Assembly (NCBI RefSeq): GCF_022138605.1
Contig: NZ_JACBFS010000004.1
Coordinates: 186,001-250,000 of the forward strand
Direction: 5' to 3'
Source of the DNA: Xanthobacter sp. NM-25
GTDB taxonomy: Bacteria > Pseudomonadota > Alphaproteobacteria > Rhizobiales > Xanthobacteraceae
Length of the DNA stretch: 64,000 nucleotides
Shown: positions 52,384 through 61,300 of the stretch, piece by piece
Position numbering within the stretch: the first letter of the stretch is position 1
How the letters are laid out: each line of letters starts with the position of its first letter
The notes under the pieces: generated by a model
Told to the model about the DNA's origin: nothing
What the model saw: the letters and a program-made list of their open reading frames with translations, nothing else
Database searches by the model: none
Made by a program: the position numbers and the translations under genes

Positions 52384-53121
52384 TCAGTTCTCGTTTTCCT
52401 TCCAAACCCCTTCCCGCATCAGGAAAGTGGCAGCGGCGGCCTTCTGCGCCGCCTGTTTCGAGGCCCCTTCGGCCTCAACGGAATTCTGGCCCGGCAGGTC
52501 CACCGCCACGGTAAACCGCGGCGCGTGATCCGGCCCGGAGCGCGCCACCTCGCGATAGGTCGGCGGCGGCAGGCCACGGGCCTGGGCCCATTCCTGCAAC
52601 ACCGTCTTGGCATCCCGCAACGGCCGCCGCGGCGCTTCCAGCCGGTGGCGCCAATAGCGTTCCACCAAGGCGTTGGCCGCCTCATAGCCGCCGTCCAGGA
52701 ACACCGCCGCGACCACGCTCTCGGTCACATCCGCCAGGATCGCCCGGCGCTTGTGGGTTCCGGAATGGGCCTCCCCCGGACCGAGCCGGATGAACGGGCC
52801 GAGGTTCATGTCGGCCGCGACTTCGGCGCAGGCTTCCTCGCGCACCAGCTCGGCCAGGCGGCGCGAGAGCTCGCCCTCCTCCGCGCCCGGAAACGCCTCA
52901 TAGAGCATATGCGACACCACCGAGCCGAGCACGTGGTCGCCGAGGAATTCCAGTCGTTGATAGGAGCGCACCCGCGGCGCTTCACCCTTCACGGCACTGA
53001 TGTGGGAGAGGGCGAGATCTAGCCGCGCGCGGTCGTTGAAGCGATAGCCGATGCGCTCTTCGACTGCGGCGAGGTCGTCGAACCTGCCCGTCAGTCCACC
53101 ATTTTGAACAACCGATCCCAT
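52384..53121 (-). CDS. rnc: Ribonuclease III
   Basis: RNase III cleaves double-stranded RNA in rRNA precursors and regulated mRNAs. The signature RLEFLGDHVLG (56-66) includes Glu58 and Asp62, DVTESVVAAVFLDGG gives the other metal ligands, and a dsRNA-binding domain follows (TVLQEWAQARG to GASKQAAQKAAAATFL). I start at the ATG at 53121 (245 residues); ATG 53154 is in frame but would lengthen the overlap with lepB. lepB-rnc-era-recO is a conserved operon. Confidence 0.94.
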   Translation of the reverse strand: MGSVVQNGGLTGRFDDLAAVEERIGYRFNDRARLDLALSHISAVKGEAPRVRSYQRLEFLGDHVLGSVVSHMLYEAFPGAEEGELSRRLAELVREEACAEVAADMNLGPFIRLGPGEAHSGTHKRRAILADVTESVVAAVFLDGGYEAANALVERYWRHRLEAPRRPLRDAKTVLQEWAQARGLPPPTYREVARSGPDHAPRFTVAVDLPGQNSVEAEGASKQAAQKAAAATFLMREGVWKENEN

Positions 53122-53843
53122 CTCACCGTCCAGGGCCACCGCCACACCTGCCATGCCGAGGCGCCTTCATCAATGGAGAAGAAGATCATCTGGGCCTTGC
53201 CGATGAGGTTTTCAAACGGCACGTAGCCCACTTGGCTCAGCACGCGGCTGTCGGCGGAATTGTCCCGGTTGTCCCCCATCATGAAATAGTGGTCCAGGGG
53301 CACGTCATAAACCGGGGTATTGTCGTAGAAACCGTTATCTACGAGATCGAGGGTTTCATAGGAGACGCCGTTCGGCAGCGTCTCGCGCCAGCGCTTCACC
53401 GGCACCATGCGGCCGGTGCCATCGTCCTGCGTCACATCTGGCAGCCGCTCGCGCTTCACCGCCACGCCATTGATGTGCAGCACACCGTCGATCATCTGGA
53501 TCTTGTCGCCGGGCAGGCCGATCACGCGCTTGATGTAATCGGTCTCATTGTCCCGCGGCAGCTTGAACACCACCACGTCGCCCCGGGTGGGCTCAGCGCC
53601 GAAGATGCGGCCGGAGAACAGATCCGGCGACAGCGGCAGCGAGAAGCGCGAATAGCCGTAGCTGTATTTGGAGACGAACAGGTAATCCCCGATCAGCAGC
53701 GTGTCCTTCATGGATCCCGAGGGGATGTTGAAGGGCTGGAACAGGAAGGTGCGGATCAGGAGCGCGATCAGCAGCGCCTGGACGATCACCTGGACGGTTT
53801 CGAGAAAGCCGCCGTCCTTCTTCGAATCGCTGGTCGCGGTCAT
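53091..53843 (-). CDS. lepB: Signal peptidase I
   Basis: LepB removes signal peptides on the outer face of the inner membrane. From the ATG at 53843 (250 residues) one membrane anchor lies at about 17-36. Catalytic Ser44 is in NIPSGSMKDTLL, Lys105 in DYIKRVIGLPGD, and the MGDNRDNSADSR box is near the end. The frame is open upstream, but the residues there do not resemble LepB. Its 3' end overlaps the start of rnc. Confidence 0.95.
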   Translation of the reverse strand: MTATSDSKKDGGFLETVQVIVQALLIALLIRTFLFQPFNIPSGSMKDTLLIGDYLFVSKYSYGYSRFSLPLSPDLFSGRIFGAEPTRGDVVVFKLPRDNETDYIKRVIGLPGDKIQMIDGVLHINGVAVKRERLPDVTQDDGTGRMVPVKRWRETLPNGVSYETLDLVDNGFYDNTPVYDVPLDHYFMMGDNRDNSADSRVLSQVGYVPFENLIGKAQMIFFSIDEGASAWQVWRWPWTVRWDRLFKMVD

Positions 53844-54009
53844 CGAGAGTCCGAGAAAATGAGAGCGAGGCGCAGCGTGCAGCAAACTGCGCCAAAACTG
53901 AGACGACGACGGAAACCCGCCGCCCCTCGCGGGCATCGGCCCCCTATAAAGACTTCCCGGTCCTGCGGCAACGCGCACCCCAACGGCAGGCGACCGCGAG
54001 CCGGGCGTT

Positions 54010-54414
54010 TCACTGGCCGCCCGCCCCCTGCGCGCGCGGTTGCTCGGCCTTGTCGGTGCCGCGCCGCTGCGGCGTCTGCCACGGCCATCGCCCCTCGATC
54101 TCCACTTCCAGGGAGAAGGACAGGAAGGTGCGGATGAGCACGATGCCGGCCAGCACCGCCAAGCTGGACAAGGTGGGCTCGATGGCCACCGTGCTGATGA
54201 TGTCGGCCGCGACCAGCAGTTCGAGCCCCAGCAGGATCGCCATGCCCAGCGCCGAACGGCAGACCCGGAACGCGTCCTGTGGCGCGCGGCCCCGGAGCAG
54301 ATCCCGCAGGAAGACGTAGCCGGCGCCGAGAATGCCGATCACGATCACGAGAGTCCCAGCCACCTCGATACCCCGGGTGGTCCAGTGCAAGGTCGCACTC
54401 AGAAACGCTTCCAT
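54010..54414 (-). CDS. DUF1622 family membrane protein
   Basis: The 134-residue protein (ATG at 54414 with GGGGAGGGG upstream) has three hydrophobic segments: EVAGTLVIVIGILGAGYVF, MAILLGLELLVAADIISTV and LAVLAGIVLIRTFLSFSLE, followed by a hydrophilic tail. The GLELLVAADII and IRTFLSFSLEVE strings match DUF1622. Its function is unknown. It lies between acpS and lepB on the same strand. Confidence 0.88.
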   Translation of the reverse strand: MEAFLSATLHWTTRGIEVAGTLVIVIGILGAGYVFLRDLLRGRAPQDAFRVCRSALGMAILLGLELLVAADIISTVAIEPTLSSLAVLAGIVLIRTFLSFSLEVEIEGRWPWQTPQRRGTDKAEQPRAQGAGGQ

Positions 54415-54445
54415 TCCGCCCCTCCCCGACCAGCCGTGCCGGCGC

Positions 54446-54850
54446 TCAGCACCGTGGCGTCGCGGAGATGATGACATAGGCCGCGGAGAGGTGGCCCTCA
54501 TCGGTCAGGCTCAGATGAATGTGCGGCACGAACCCCGGCGGCACCAGGCTGGCCAGGCGCCGGGCGGCGCCGCCGGTCAGTTCCAGGGTGGGCTGGCCGG
54601 TGGGCAGGTTCACCACCCCCATGTCGCGCCAGAACACCCCATGGCTCAGCCCGGTGCCCAGGGCCTTGGAACAAGCCTCCTTGGCAGCGAAGCGCTTGGC
54701 ATAGGTCTCGGCCCGCAGACGCCGAGCGTCGGCCTTGGCCCGCTCCGCCGGCGTGAACACCCGGTCCAGGAAGCGATCCCCGAACCGCTCGATGGAACGG
54801 GCGATCCGACGCGCGTCAGTGAAATCGGAGCCGATGCCGAGGATCATCAT
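54446..54850 (-). CDS. acpS: Holo-ACP synthase
   Basis: AcpS attaches 4'-phosphopantetheine to acyl carrier protein. The 134-residue protein has Asp9 in GIGSDFTDARRI and Glu58 in RFAAKEACSKALGTG, the two magnesium ligands. HIHLSLTDEGHLSAAYV ends the fold. Its ATG overlaps the pdxJ stop as ATGA. The pdxJ-acpS-lepB order is conserved in proteobacteria. Confidence 0.96.
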   Translation of the reverse strand: MMILGIGSDFTDARRIARSIERFGDRFLDRVFTPAERAKADARRLRAETYAKRFAAKEACSKALGTGLSHGVFWRDMGVVNLPTGQPTLELTGGAARRLASLVPPGFVPHIHLSLTDEGHLSAAYVIISATPRC

Positions 54851-55620
54851 GCCGCCGCCCCCCGCGCCCGCCGGGCGACGCCCCGCACGATCGCCGCGCG
54901 CATGTTGGCGATGGCCGTGGGCAGGCCGACGAAGATGGCCTCGCCCACCAGGAAATGGCCGATATTGAGCTCCACCACCTCTGGAAAGGCGGCCATCGCC
55001 TCGGCGGTGGCGAAATCGAGGCCGTGGCCGCCATGCACCTCAAGACCCGCCGCAGCGGCTTCGGCCGCCCCGGCGCGCAGCCGCTCGAATTCGGCATCCG
55101 CATCCGCGCGGCGCCCCTCCGCCAGCGCATCGCACCAGGCACCGGTGTGAAGCTCGACAATGTCCGCGCCAAGGCGCCGCGCCGCCGCGATCTGCGCGCC
55201 TTCGGCCGCGATGAACAAGGATACGCGGATATCCGCCTCTTTCAGGAGGCCGATGCGTGGCGCCAGATCCCGCTCCTGGCCGAGGGCATCCAGCCCGCCT
55301 TCGGTGGTGCGCTCTTCCCGCTTCTCCGGCACCAGGCAGCAGGCATGGGGCCGCACCCGTCGGGCGATGGCGACCATTTCGTCAGTGGCGGCCATCTCGA
55401 AATTGAGGGGCACCGCGAGTTCTGCCTTCAGCCGCTCCATGTCGGCATCGCGGATGTGCCGCCGATCCTCCCGCAGGTGGGCGGTGATGCCGTCGGCACC
55501 GGCGGCCTGCGCCAGCAGCGCCGCCCGCACCGGATCCGGCAACGCGCCACCACGGGCGTTCCGCACGGTGGCCACATGGTCCACATTTACCCCGAGCCGC
55601 ACCGGCTTGGCCTGCGTCAT
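54847..55620 (-). CDS. pdxJ: Pyridoxine 5'-phosphate synthase
   Basis: PdxJ closes the pyridine ring of vitamin B6 from 1-deoxyxylulose 5-phosphate and aminoacetone phosphate. The 257-residue TIM barrel has VRLGVNVDHVATVRNARGG at the start, GADGITAHLREDRRHI, and LEVHGGHGLDF with IGHFLVGEAIFVGL near the end. It follows rsh by 31 bases on the same strand. Confidence 0.97.
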   Translation of the reverse strand: MTQAKPVRLGVNVDHVATVRNARGGALPDPVRAALLAQAAGADGITAHLREDRRHIRDADMERLKAELAVPLNFEMAATDEMVAIARRVRPHACCLVPEKREERTTEGGLDALGQERDLAPRIGLLKEADIRVSLFIAAEGAQIAAARRLGADIVELHTGAWCDALAEGRRADADAEFERLRAGAAEAAAAGLEVHGGHGLDFATAEAMAAFPEVVELNIGHFLVGEAIFVGLPTAIANMRAAIVRGVARRARGAAA

Positions 55621-55651
55621 GGCTGGTTCCTTCGGCGCATTGAGGCGGGCG

Positions 55652-57868
55652 TCAGTCGTTGACCCGCTCCACGTTGGAGACCACGTCCCGGTCCTTCAGG
55701 CCCGACATGATCCCATTGAGATGGCGCAGATCGAACACCTCGATGTCGATCATCATCTCGGTGAAGTCGGCGGAACGGGTGCGCATCTGCAACCCTTCGA
55801 TATTACCACCGCGATCGCCGATGGCGCTCGCCACCTGGGCCAGGGAGCCTGGCTCATTGCGAGCGGTCACTGCCAGCCGCGCCGGAAAGCGGGCTTCGGA
55901 GAGCTCATCCACATCCCACCGCACATCCAGCCAACGCTCGGGGGCATCTTCGAAGCCCTGCAGGGACTGGGACTGGATGGGATAGATGGTGATGCCCTCG
56001 CCGGGGGTGAGAATGCCGACGATGCGGTCTCCCGGCACGGCCCCGCCATCCGGCGCGAAGCGCACCGGCAGGTCGCCGTTGATGCCGCGAATGGGAATGG
56101 CATCAAGCCGCTCGTCCGTGGCGCCGCCGGGGATCTTGAACTTGAGATTATGGCCGCGCCGCAGCTCGAACCAGCCCTCGGCATTGGCGGCCGCGGCGCC
56201 CAGCGCCCGATCCTCCAGGCGCGGGGGCACCCATTCGGGATAGGCCGCGCGGATCAGATCATCGGTCTTGATCTCGCCCCGCCCCACCGCGGCGAACACA
56301 TCGTCGGCGGCGGCCCGCGCCAAGCGGGGCACGGCGCGCGCCATCTCCTCATCGGAGAGTGCTTTGCCCGCCTTGGCGAAGGCGCGCTCGGCGATCTTGC
56401 GGCCCAGCCCGGAATATTGCGCCCGCACAGCCGCCCGAGTGGCGCGGCGCACGGCGGCCCGCGCCTTACCGGTGACGGCGATGGTTTCCCACGCCCCCGG
56501 CGGGGTCTGCGCCTTGGAGGTGATGATCTCCACCTCGTCGCCGTTCTTCAGCTCCGACACCAGGGGGGCGATGGTGCCGTTGATCTTGCAGCCCACCGCT
56601 GTGTTGCCGACATCGGTGTGCACCGCATAGGCAAAATCGATGGGCGTCGCCTTGCGCGGCAGCGCGATCAGCCGCCCCTTGGGGGTGAAGCAGAACACCT
56701 GATCGTGGAACAGTTCGAGCTTGGTATGCTCGAGGAATTCCTCGGGCGAGAGGCCCTGGGAAAGGTTCTCGATGGTCTTGCGCAGCCAGGCATAGGCGCG
56801 CGTCTCGCTGGAGAGCATCACCCCCGGCGCACCGGAGGGATCCTTGTAAAGCGCATGGGCGGCGATGCCGTACTCGGCAATCTCGTCCATATCCCGGGTG
56901 CGGATCTGCAGCTCGACGCGCTGCCGGCGCGGCCCCACCACGGTGGTGTGCACGGAGCGGTAGTCGTTGGGCTTGGGGGTGGAGATGTAATCCTTGAAGC
57001 GGCCCGGCACGATGGCCCACTTGGTGTGCACCACGCCGAGCGCCCGGTAACAATCCTCCACGCTGTCGACGATGACGCGGAAGCCGTAGAGGTCGGAGAG
57101 CTGCTCGAAGCCGATGGCCTTGCGCTCCATCTTCCCCCAGATGGAGAAGGTCCGCTTTTCCCGCCCCTTCACCTCGGCATGGATGCCGCGGCGCTCCAGC
57201 TCCTCGGTCAGCTCGCGCTCGATCTCCTGCACCAGCGGCCCATTGTGCTGGCGCAGCTCGGAAACGCGGGTGGTGATGGAGTCGTAGGCTTCGGGGGACA
57301 GCTGGCGGAAGGCCAGGTCCTCCAATTCCTCGCGCATTTCCTGCATACCCATGCGGGCGGCCAGCGGCGCGTAGATGTCGAGCGTTTCCTGGGCAACCCG
57401 ATCGCGCTTTTCCGGCGGCACCCATTTCAGGGTGCGCATGTTGTGCAGGCGATCGGCCAGCTTCACCAGCAGCACCCGCACATCGTCGGCGATGGCGAGC
57501 AGCAGCTTGCGCAGGTTTTCCGCCTGCTTGGCCTGCTTGGACACGAGGTCCAGCTTCTTGATCTTGGTGAGCCCCTCCACCAGCGTCGCGATCTGGGCGC
57601 CGAACAGGCGCTCGATCTCGGCCTTGGTGGCGTCCGTATCCTCGATGGTGTCATGCAGCAGCGCCGCCACGATGGTGGCGTCGTCCAGCTTCAGATCCGT
57701 GAGGATGGCCGCCACTTCCAGCGGATGGGAAAAATACGGGTCGCCGGACGCACGCAATTGGCTGCCGTGCGCCTTCATGGCGTAGACATAGGCGCGGTCG
57801 AGCAGCGCCTCGTCGGTGTTGGGATTATACCGTCGAACGCGCTCGACGAGTTCGTATTGGCGCATCAT
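55652..57868 (-). CDS. rsh: Bifunctional (p)ppGpp synthetase/hydrolase (Rsh)
   Basis: Rsh makes and breaks the stringent-response alarmones. From the ATG pair at 57868 (738 residues) the HD hydrolase domain is intact: His48, His72-Asp73 and Glu76-Asp77 in LLHDTIEDT. The synthetase domain has LYGFRVIVDSVEDCY, KPNDYRSVHT and VELQIRTRDMDEIAEYGIAAH. TGS (about 385-450) and C-terminal ACT domains follow. Both active sites appear complete, so it is probably the only long Rel protein of the cell. rpoZ, often upstream in relatives, is not seen here. Confidence 0.96.
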   Translation of the reverse strand: MMRQYELVERVRRYNPNTDEALLDRAYVYAMKAHGSQLRASGDPYFSHPLEVAAILTDLKLDDATIVAALLHDTIEDTDATKAEIERLFGAQIATLVEGLTKIKKLDLVSKQAKQAENLRKLLLAIADDVRVLLVKLADRLHNMRTLKWVPPEKRDRVAQETLDIYAPLAARMGMQEMREELEDLAFRQLSPEAYDSITTRVSELRQHNGPLVQEIERELTEELERRGIHAEVKGREKRTFSIWGKMERKAIGFEQLSDLYGFRVIVDSVEDCYRALGVVHTKWAIVPGRFKDYISTPKPNDYRSVHTTVVGPRRQRVELQIRTRDMDEIAEYGIAAHALYKDPSGAPGVMLSSETRAYAWLRKTIENLSQGLSPEEFLEHTKLELFHDQVFCFTPKGRLIALPRKATPIDFAYAVHTDVGNTAVGCKINGTIAPLVSELKNGDEVEIITSKAQTPPGAWETIAVTGKARAAVRRATRAAVRAQYSGLGRKIAERAFAKAGKALSDEEMARAVPRLARAAADDVFAAVGRGEIKTDDLIRAAYPEWVPPRLEDRALGAAAANAEGWFELRRGHNLKFKIPGGATDERLDAIPIRGINGDLPVRFAPDGGAVPGDRIVGILTPGEGITIYPIQSQSLQGFEDAPERWLDVRWDVDELSEARFPARLAVTARNEPGSLAQVASAIGDRGGNIEGLQMRTRSADFTEMMIDIEVFDLRHLNGIMSGLKDRDVVSNVERVND

Positions 57869-57942
57869 TGCCGGAACGATCCGTCGCAGCACGGGCCAGC
57901 GGATACCGCTCGATTGCGGGCCGCCGCACCTCTTCATTTTCG

Positions 57943-57972
57943 TACATATCGTGCGGAAAATGTTCCGCGCAA
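57943..57972 (-). promoter_or_regulatory. Candidate rsh promoter with internal palindrome
   Basis: On the minus strand TTGCGC (57972-57967) and TATGTA (57948-57943) are 18 bases apart, 75-104 bp before rsh. An inverted repeat GCGGAA-AATG-TTCCGC (57953-57968) sits mostly in the spacer and could be an operator. Confidence 0.35.
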
Positions 57973-58094
57973 GCCGCTAATGCGCCCTTATTCCAAGGAT
58001 TTGACAGGATGTCTGGCAAAAGCGGCCCTGCCGCGCGCACTGCGCATGGCAGGCATTCGGACAGGGCCGGGAGGGAGCGCGGAGGCACAAGGCC

Positions 58095-59069
58095 TCAGGG
58101 CAGCAGCAGGGTCGTACCCGTGGTCTTGCGCGATTCCAGATCCTTATGCGCCTTCTGCACGTCCTTCAACGCATAGGTCTGGTGAATCGGGATCTTCACC
58201 GCGCCGTTCAGCACCACCTCGAACAGGTCGTTGGCGGTGGCGAGCAGATCCGCCCGCTTGGCGACGAAGGTGGCCAGGGTGGGCCGGGTGGCATAGAGCG
58301 AGCCGCGCTGCGACAGCGCCAGCAGGTCGAAATTCTTGATGGCGCCGGAGGCATTGCCGAAGCTCACCCAAAGGCCGAGCGGCCGCAGGCAGTCGAGAGA
58401 GGCGGGATAGGTGGCCTGACCGACGCCGTCATAGACCACGTCGCACATCTTGCCGGAGGTGATCTCCTTCACCTTCTGCACGAAGTCTTCCTGCCGATAG
58501 AGGATGACGTGGTCACAGCCATTCGCCAAAGCGAGCTCGGCCTTTTCCTTGGATCCCACCGTGCCGATCACGGTCGCGCCCAGATGCTTGGCCCACTGGC
58601 ACAGGATGAGGCCGACGCCACCCGCTGCCGCCTGCACCAGAATCACGTCGCCCGGCTTCACCTGATGGGTGCGGCGCACCAGATATTGGGCGGTCATGCC
58701 CTTCAGCATCATGGCGGCGGCGGTGCGATCGTCGATGGAGGCCGGCAGATGCACCAGCGTCGCCGCCGGAATGTTGCGCACCTCGCAATAGGACCCGATC
58801 GTCATGGCATAAGCCACCCGATCGCCCTCATGGAAATCGGTGACATTGGGGCCCACCGCGGTGACCACGCCCGCCCCCTCGTTTCCGGGAATGAACGGCA
58901 GCGCCGCGGCCTTGTAGAGGCCGGTGCGGAAATAGACGTCGATGAAATTGAGACCGATGGCGGTATGGCGGATCTGCACCTCGCCCGGCCCGGGAGGGGG
59001 AACAGTCACCTCCTCATAGGTGAGCACCTCCGGTCCACCCGTGTGATGCACTCTGACCGCGTGGACCAT
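58095..59069 (-). CDS. NADPH:quinone reductase (zinc-free MDR family)
   Basis: The 324-residue protein is a quinone oxidoreductase of the medium-chain reductase family. It opens MVHAVRVHHTGGPEVL, has GLNFIDVYFRTGLY, PFIPGNEGAGVV, and the cofactor-binding VQAAAGGVGLILCQWAKHLG. The catalytic zinc cysteines are absent, as in Qor. It probably reduces quinones or enones with NADPH. TerC-family and rsh genes flank it on the same strand. Confidence 0.93.
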   Translation of the reverse strand: MVHAVRVHHTGGPEVLTYEEVTVPPPGPGEVQIRHTAIGLNFIDVYFRTGLYKAAALPFIPGNEGAGVVTAVGPNVTDFHEGDRVAYAMTIGSYCEVRNIPAATLVHLPASIDDRTAAAMMLKGMTAQYLVRRTHQVKPGDVILVQAAAGGVGLILCQWAKHLGATVIGTVGSKEKAELALANGCDHVILYRQEDFVQKVKEITSGKMCDVVYDGVGQATYPASLDCLRPLGLWVSFGNASGAIKNFDLLALSQRGSLYATRPTLATFVAKRADLLATANDLFEVVLNGAVKIPIHQTYALKDVQKAHKDLESRKTTGTTLLLP

Positions 59070-59161
59070 GCCTCAGCCTCCCATTCGACGAATGGAGGGG
59101 ATCATAGGGGTGCTATCGCGCCCCGCAAGCACCCACGGGGCGGGGCGCGAGATGTCCACGT

Positions 59162-59911
59162 TCAGTCCGATGCATCGGCCCGCTTGCGCCGGCGGCGGCC
59201 GGCGGCGGAGACGTTCAGCATCTCCACCCCCACCGAAAAGGCCATCGCCGCATAAATGTAGCCCTTGGGGATATGCACGCCGAATCCATCCGCCACCAGC
59301 GTCACCCCCACCAGCAGCAGGAAGGAGAGGGCCAGCATCTTGGTGGTCGGATGGGTGGCGATGAAGGCGCTCAGCGGCCCGGAAGCCCAGAACATGATGC
59401 CGACTGCGATGATCACCGCCGTGATCATGATGGACACGTGCTCGGCCATGCCGATGGCGGTGAGGATGGAATCCACCGAAAATACCAGATCCAGCACCAC
59501 CACCTGGGCCACGATCACCGCGAAGGCCCGGCCCGCCAGGTTGAGGGCCGTGTCCTCATCGCCAAACGTGTCGTCGCCCTCCACCTCGGTGTGCATCTCC
59601 CGCGTGGCCTTGGCCACCAGGAACGCCCCACCGCAGATCAGAATCACATCGCGCCAGGAGAAATCATGACCGGCGAGGGAAAACACCGGTGTCTGCATGC
59701 GGATGAGCCAGGACAAGGCGAACAGCAGGCCGATCCGCAGCACCAGCGCCAATGACAGGCCGATCTGCCGCGCCCGCAGGCCCTGCTCCGGCGGCAGCCG
59801 CTGGATGACCAGCGAGATGAACACCACGTTGTCGATGCCGAGAACGATTTCCATGGCGGTGAGGGTCACGAGGGCCGCCCATGCCTCCGGCGTGGTGATC
59901 AGCTCCAGCAT
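59162..59911 (-). CDS. TerC-family membrane protein
   Basis: From the ATG at 59911 (GGAGG upstream) the product has 249 residues and about seven membrane segments. TerC marks are ALVTLTAMEIVLGIDNVVF and VLDLVFSVDSILTAIGM, each with acidic residues buried in the membrane. The loop after segment three is acidic (EVEGDDTFGDEDT). The family includes manganese exporters and tellurite-resistance proteins; a role in metal export is inference. I found no convincing yybP-ykoY riboswitch upstream. Confidence 0.9.
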   Translation of the reverse strand: MLELITTPEAWAALVTLTAMEIVLGIDNVVFISLVIQRLPPEQGLRARQIGLSLALVLRIGLLFALSWLIRMQTPVFSLAGHDFSWRDVILICGGAFLVAKATREMHTEVEGDDTFGDEDTALNLAGRAFAVIVAQVVVLDLVFSVDSILTAIGMAEHVSIMITAVIIAVGIMFWASGPLSAFIATHPTTKMLALSFLLLVGVTLVADGFGVHIPKGYIYAAMAFSVGVEMLNVSAAGRRRRKRADASD

Positions 59912-60117
59912 GGATCCTCCGACACGATACGACACACAACTTCAAGGCGACACCAGCGCCAGTCGCCCCCTTGTCGCGCGCACCCCGCACCGGTTCAAGG
60001 CGGGCGCGCACACCTCTGCTATGATGGGGCAACAGACCGCGCGGCATCCGGTGCCAATGTCGTCTAGGCTCGCGCAGCGCGGCGGGAGTGTGCCGTTCGC
60101 AGATCGAGGAGAAGATG

Positions 60118-61296
60118 ATGGCAGCGCATGAGATGCACGACGTGGTCGTGGTCGGCGGTGGCCCCGCCGGGCTGGCGCTGGCACTTGGCCTTGCGGCGCG
60201 CGGGATCTCGACAGCTCTCGTCACCGGCCCAGAGCGGAACGTGGACCACCGCACCACCGCGCTGCTGGAAGGCTCGGTGCGCATCCTTGACGATTTCGGC
60301 GTGTGGAGCCGCCTCGCCGCCTCCACCGCGCCCCTGCGCGACATGCGCATTGCCGACGCCACGCGCCGCCTGGTGCGGGCACCGGAGGTCACCTTCCGGT
60401 CCGCCGAGATCGGCCTTGAGGCCTTCGGCTACAACATCGAGAACGATGCGCTCCGCCTCGGCCTGCTGGCTGCCGCGCTGGAACAGCCGCGCCTGCATGT
60501 GGCCCGCACCAGCGTGACCCGCGTCGAGGTGGACGACACCGCCGCCACGGTGGAACTGGCCGAAGGCGCACCGCTGCGGGCCCGGCTGGTGGTGGGAGCG
60601 GACGGGCGCGGCTCCCTGGTGCGCGCCGCCGCCGGCATCGGCATGCGCACCCATGCCTATCCGCAGGTGGCGTTTACCGCCACCGTGCGGCACACGCGCC
60701 CCCATGAGGAGATTTCCACCGAGTTTCACACCGAGAGCGGCCCCTTCACCCTGGTGCCCCTGCCCGGCGATCGCTCCAGCATCGTCTGTGTGGTGAGCGA
60801 GCGCGAGGCGATCCGGCTGATGGGCCTTTCCGAAGCGGACCTGTCGCGGGAGCTGGAAGCCCGCGCCGGCTCCATCCTCGGACGCTTCACGGTCGAGCCC
60901 GGGCGCGGCGCCTTCCCACTAGCGGCGGAAACCGCCGAGACGCTGGTGGCCCCGCGCATCGCCCTTGTGGCCGAAGCCGCGCACATCATGCCGCCCATCG
61001 GCGCGCAGGGGCTGAACCTCGGCCTGCGCGACGTCGCTGAGCTGGTGGCCCTGGTGGATCGGGCCGCCGCCCTCGGCGAGGATGTGGGTGGAGCCGAACT
61101 GCTGGCCCGCTACGACCGTGCCCGGCGCTCGGACATCGAGGGGCGCATGCGCGCGGTGGACGTCCTCAACCGGTCCCTGCTCTCCGATTTCCTGCCGATC
61201 CAGAGCATGCGGGGGTTCGGCCTCTATCTGCTGGATCGGGTCGGCCCCCTGCGGCGGGCGGTGATGCGCCTCGGCATCGGCGAGCGGGCCGCCTGA
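60118..61296 (+). CDS. UbiH/COQ6-family FAD-dependent monooxygenase
   Basis: The 392-residue protein is a class A flavin monooxygenase: VVVVGGGPAGLALALGLA binds ADP (GGGPAG 13-18), VVGADGRGSLVR is the DG motif, and PPIGAQGLNLGLRDVAEL closes the FAD site. The segment before it reads VAEAAH instead of the common GDAAH. Members hydroxylate the ubiquinone ring, the most probable role. The ATG at 60118 has GAGGAG six bases upstream. A TATGAT lies at 60020-60025, a possible -10 element. Confidence 0.9.
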   Translation: MAAHEMHDVVVVGGGPAGLALALGLAARGISTALVTGPERNVDHRTTALLEGSVRILDDFGVWSRLAASTAPLRDMRIADATRRLVRAPEVTFRSAEIGLEAFGYNIENDALRLGLLAAALEQPRLHVARTSVTRVEVDDTAATVELAEGAPLRARLVVGADGRGSLVRAAAGIGMRTHAYPQVAFTATVRHTRPHEEISTEFHTESGPFTLVPLPGDRSSIVCVVSEREAIRLMGLSEADLSRELEARAGSILGRFTVEPGRGAFPLAAETAETLVAPRIALVAEAAHIMPPIGAQGLNLGLRDVAELVALVDRAAALGEDVGGAELLARYDRARRSDIEGRMRAVDVLNRSLLSDFLPIQSMRGFGLYLLDRVGPLRRAVMRLGIGERAA

Positions 61297-61300
61297 TTCC

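Noticed and set aside
58003..58012. TTGACA on the plus strand near 58000, as a promoter.
   Set aside because: No plus-strand gene follows; both flanking genes are on the minus strand.
55160..58339. A 1059-codon open frame on the plus strand.
   Set aside because: It is antisense to rsh and pdxJ and has no recognisable motif.
59945..59967. Hairpin upstream of the TerC-family gene, as a yybP-ykoY manganese riboswitch.
   Set aside because: GGCGAC/GTCGCC forms a simple stem, but I cannot find the conserved loop sequences of that riboswitch.
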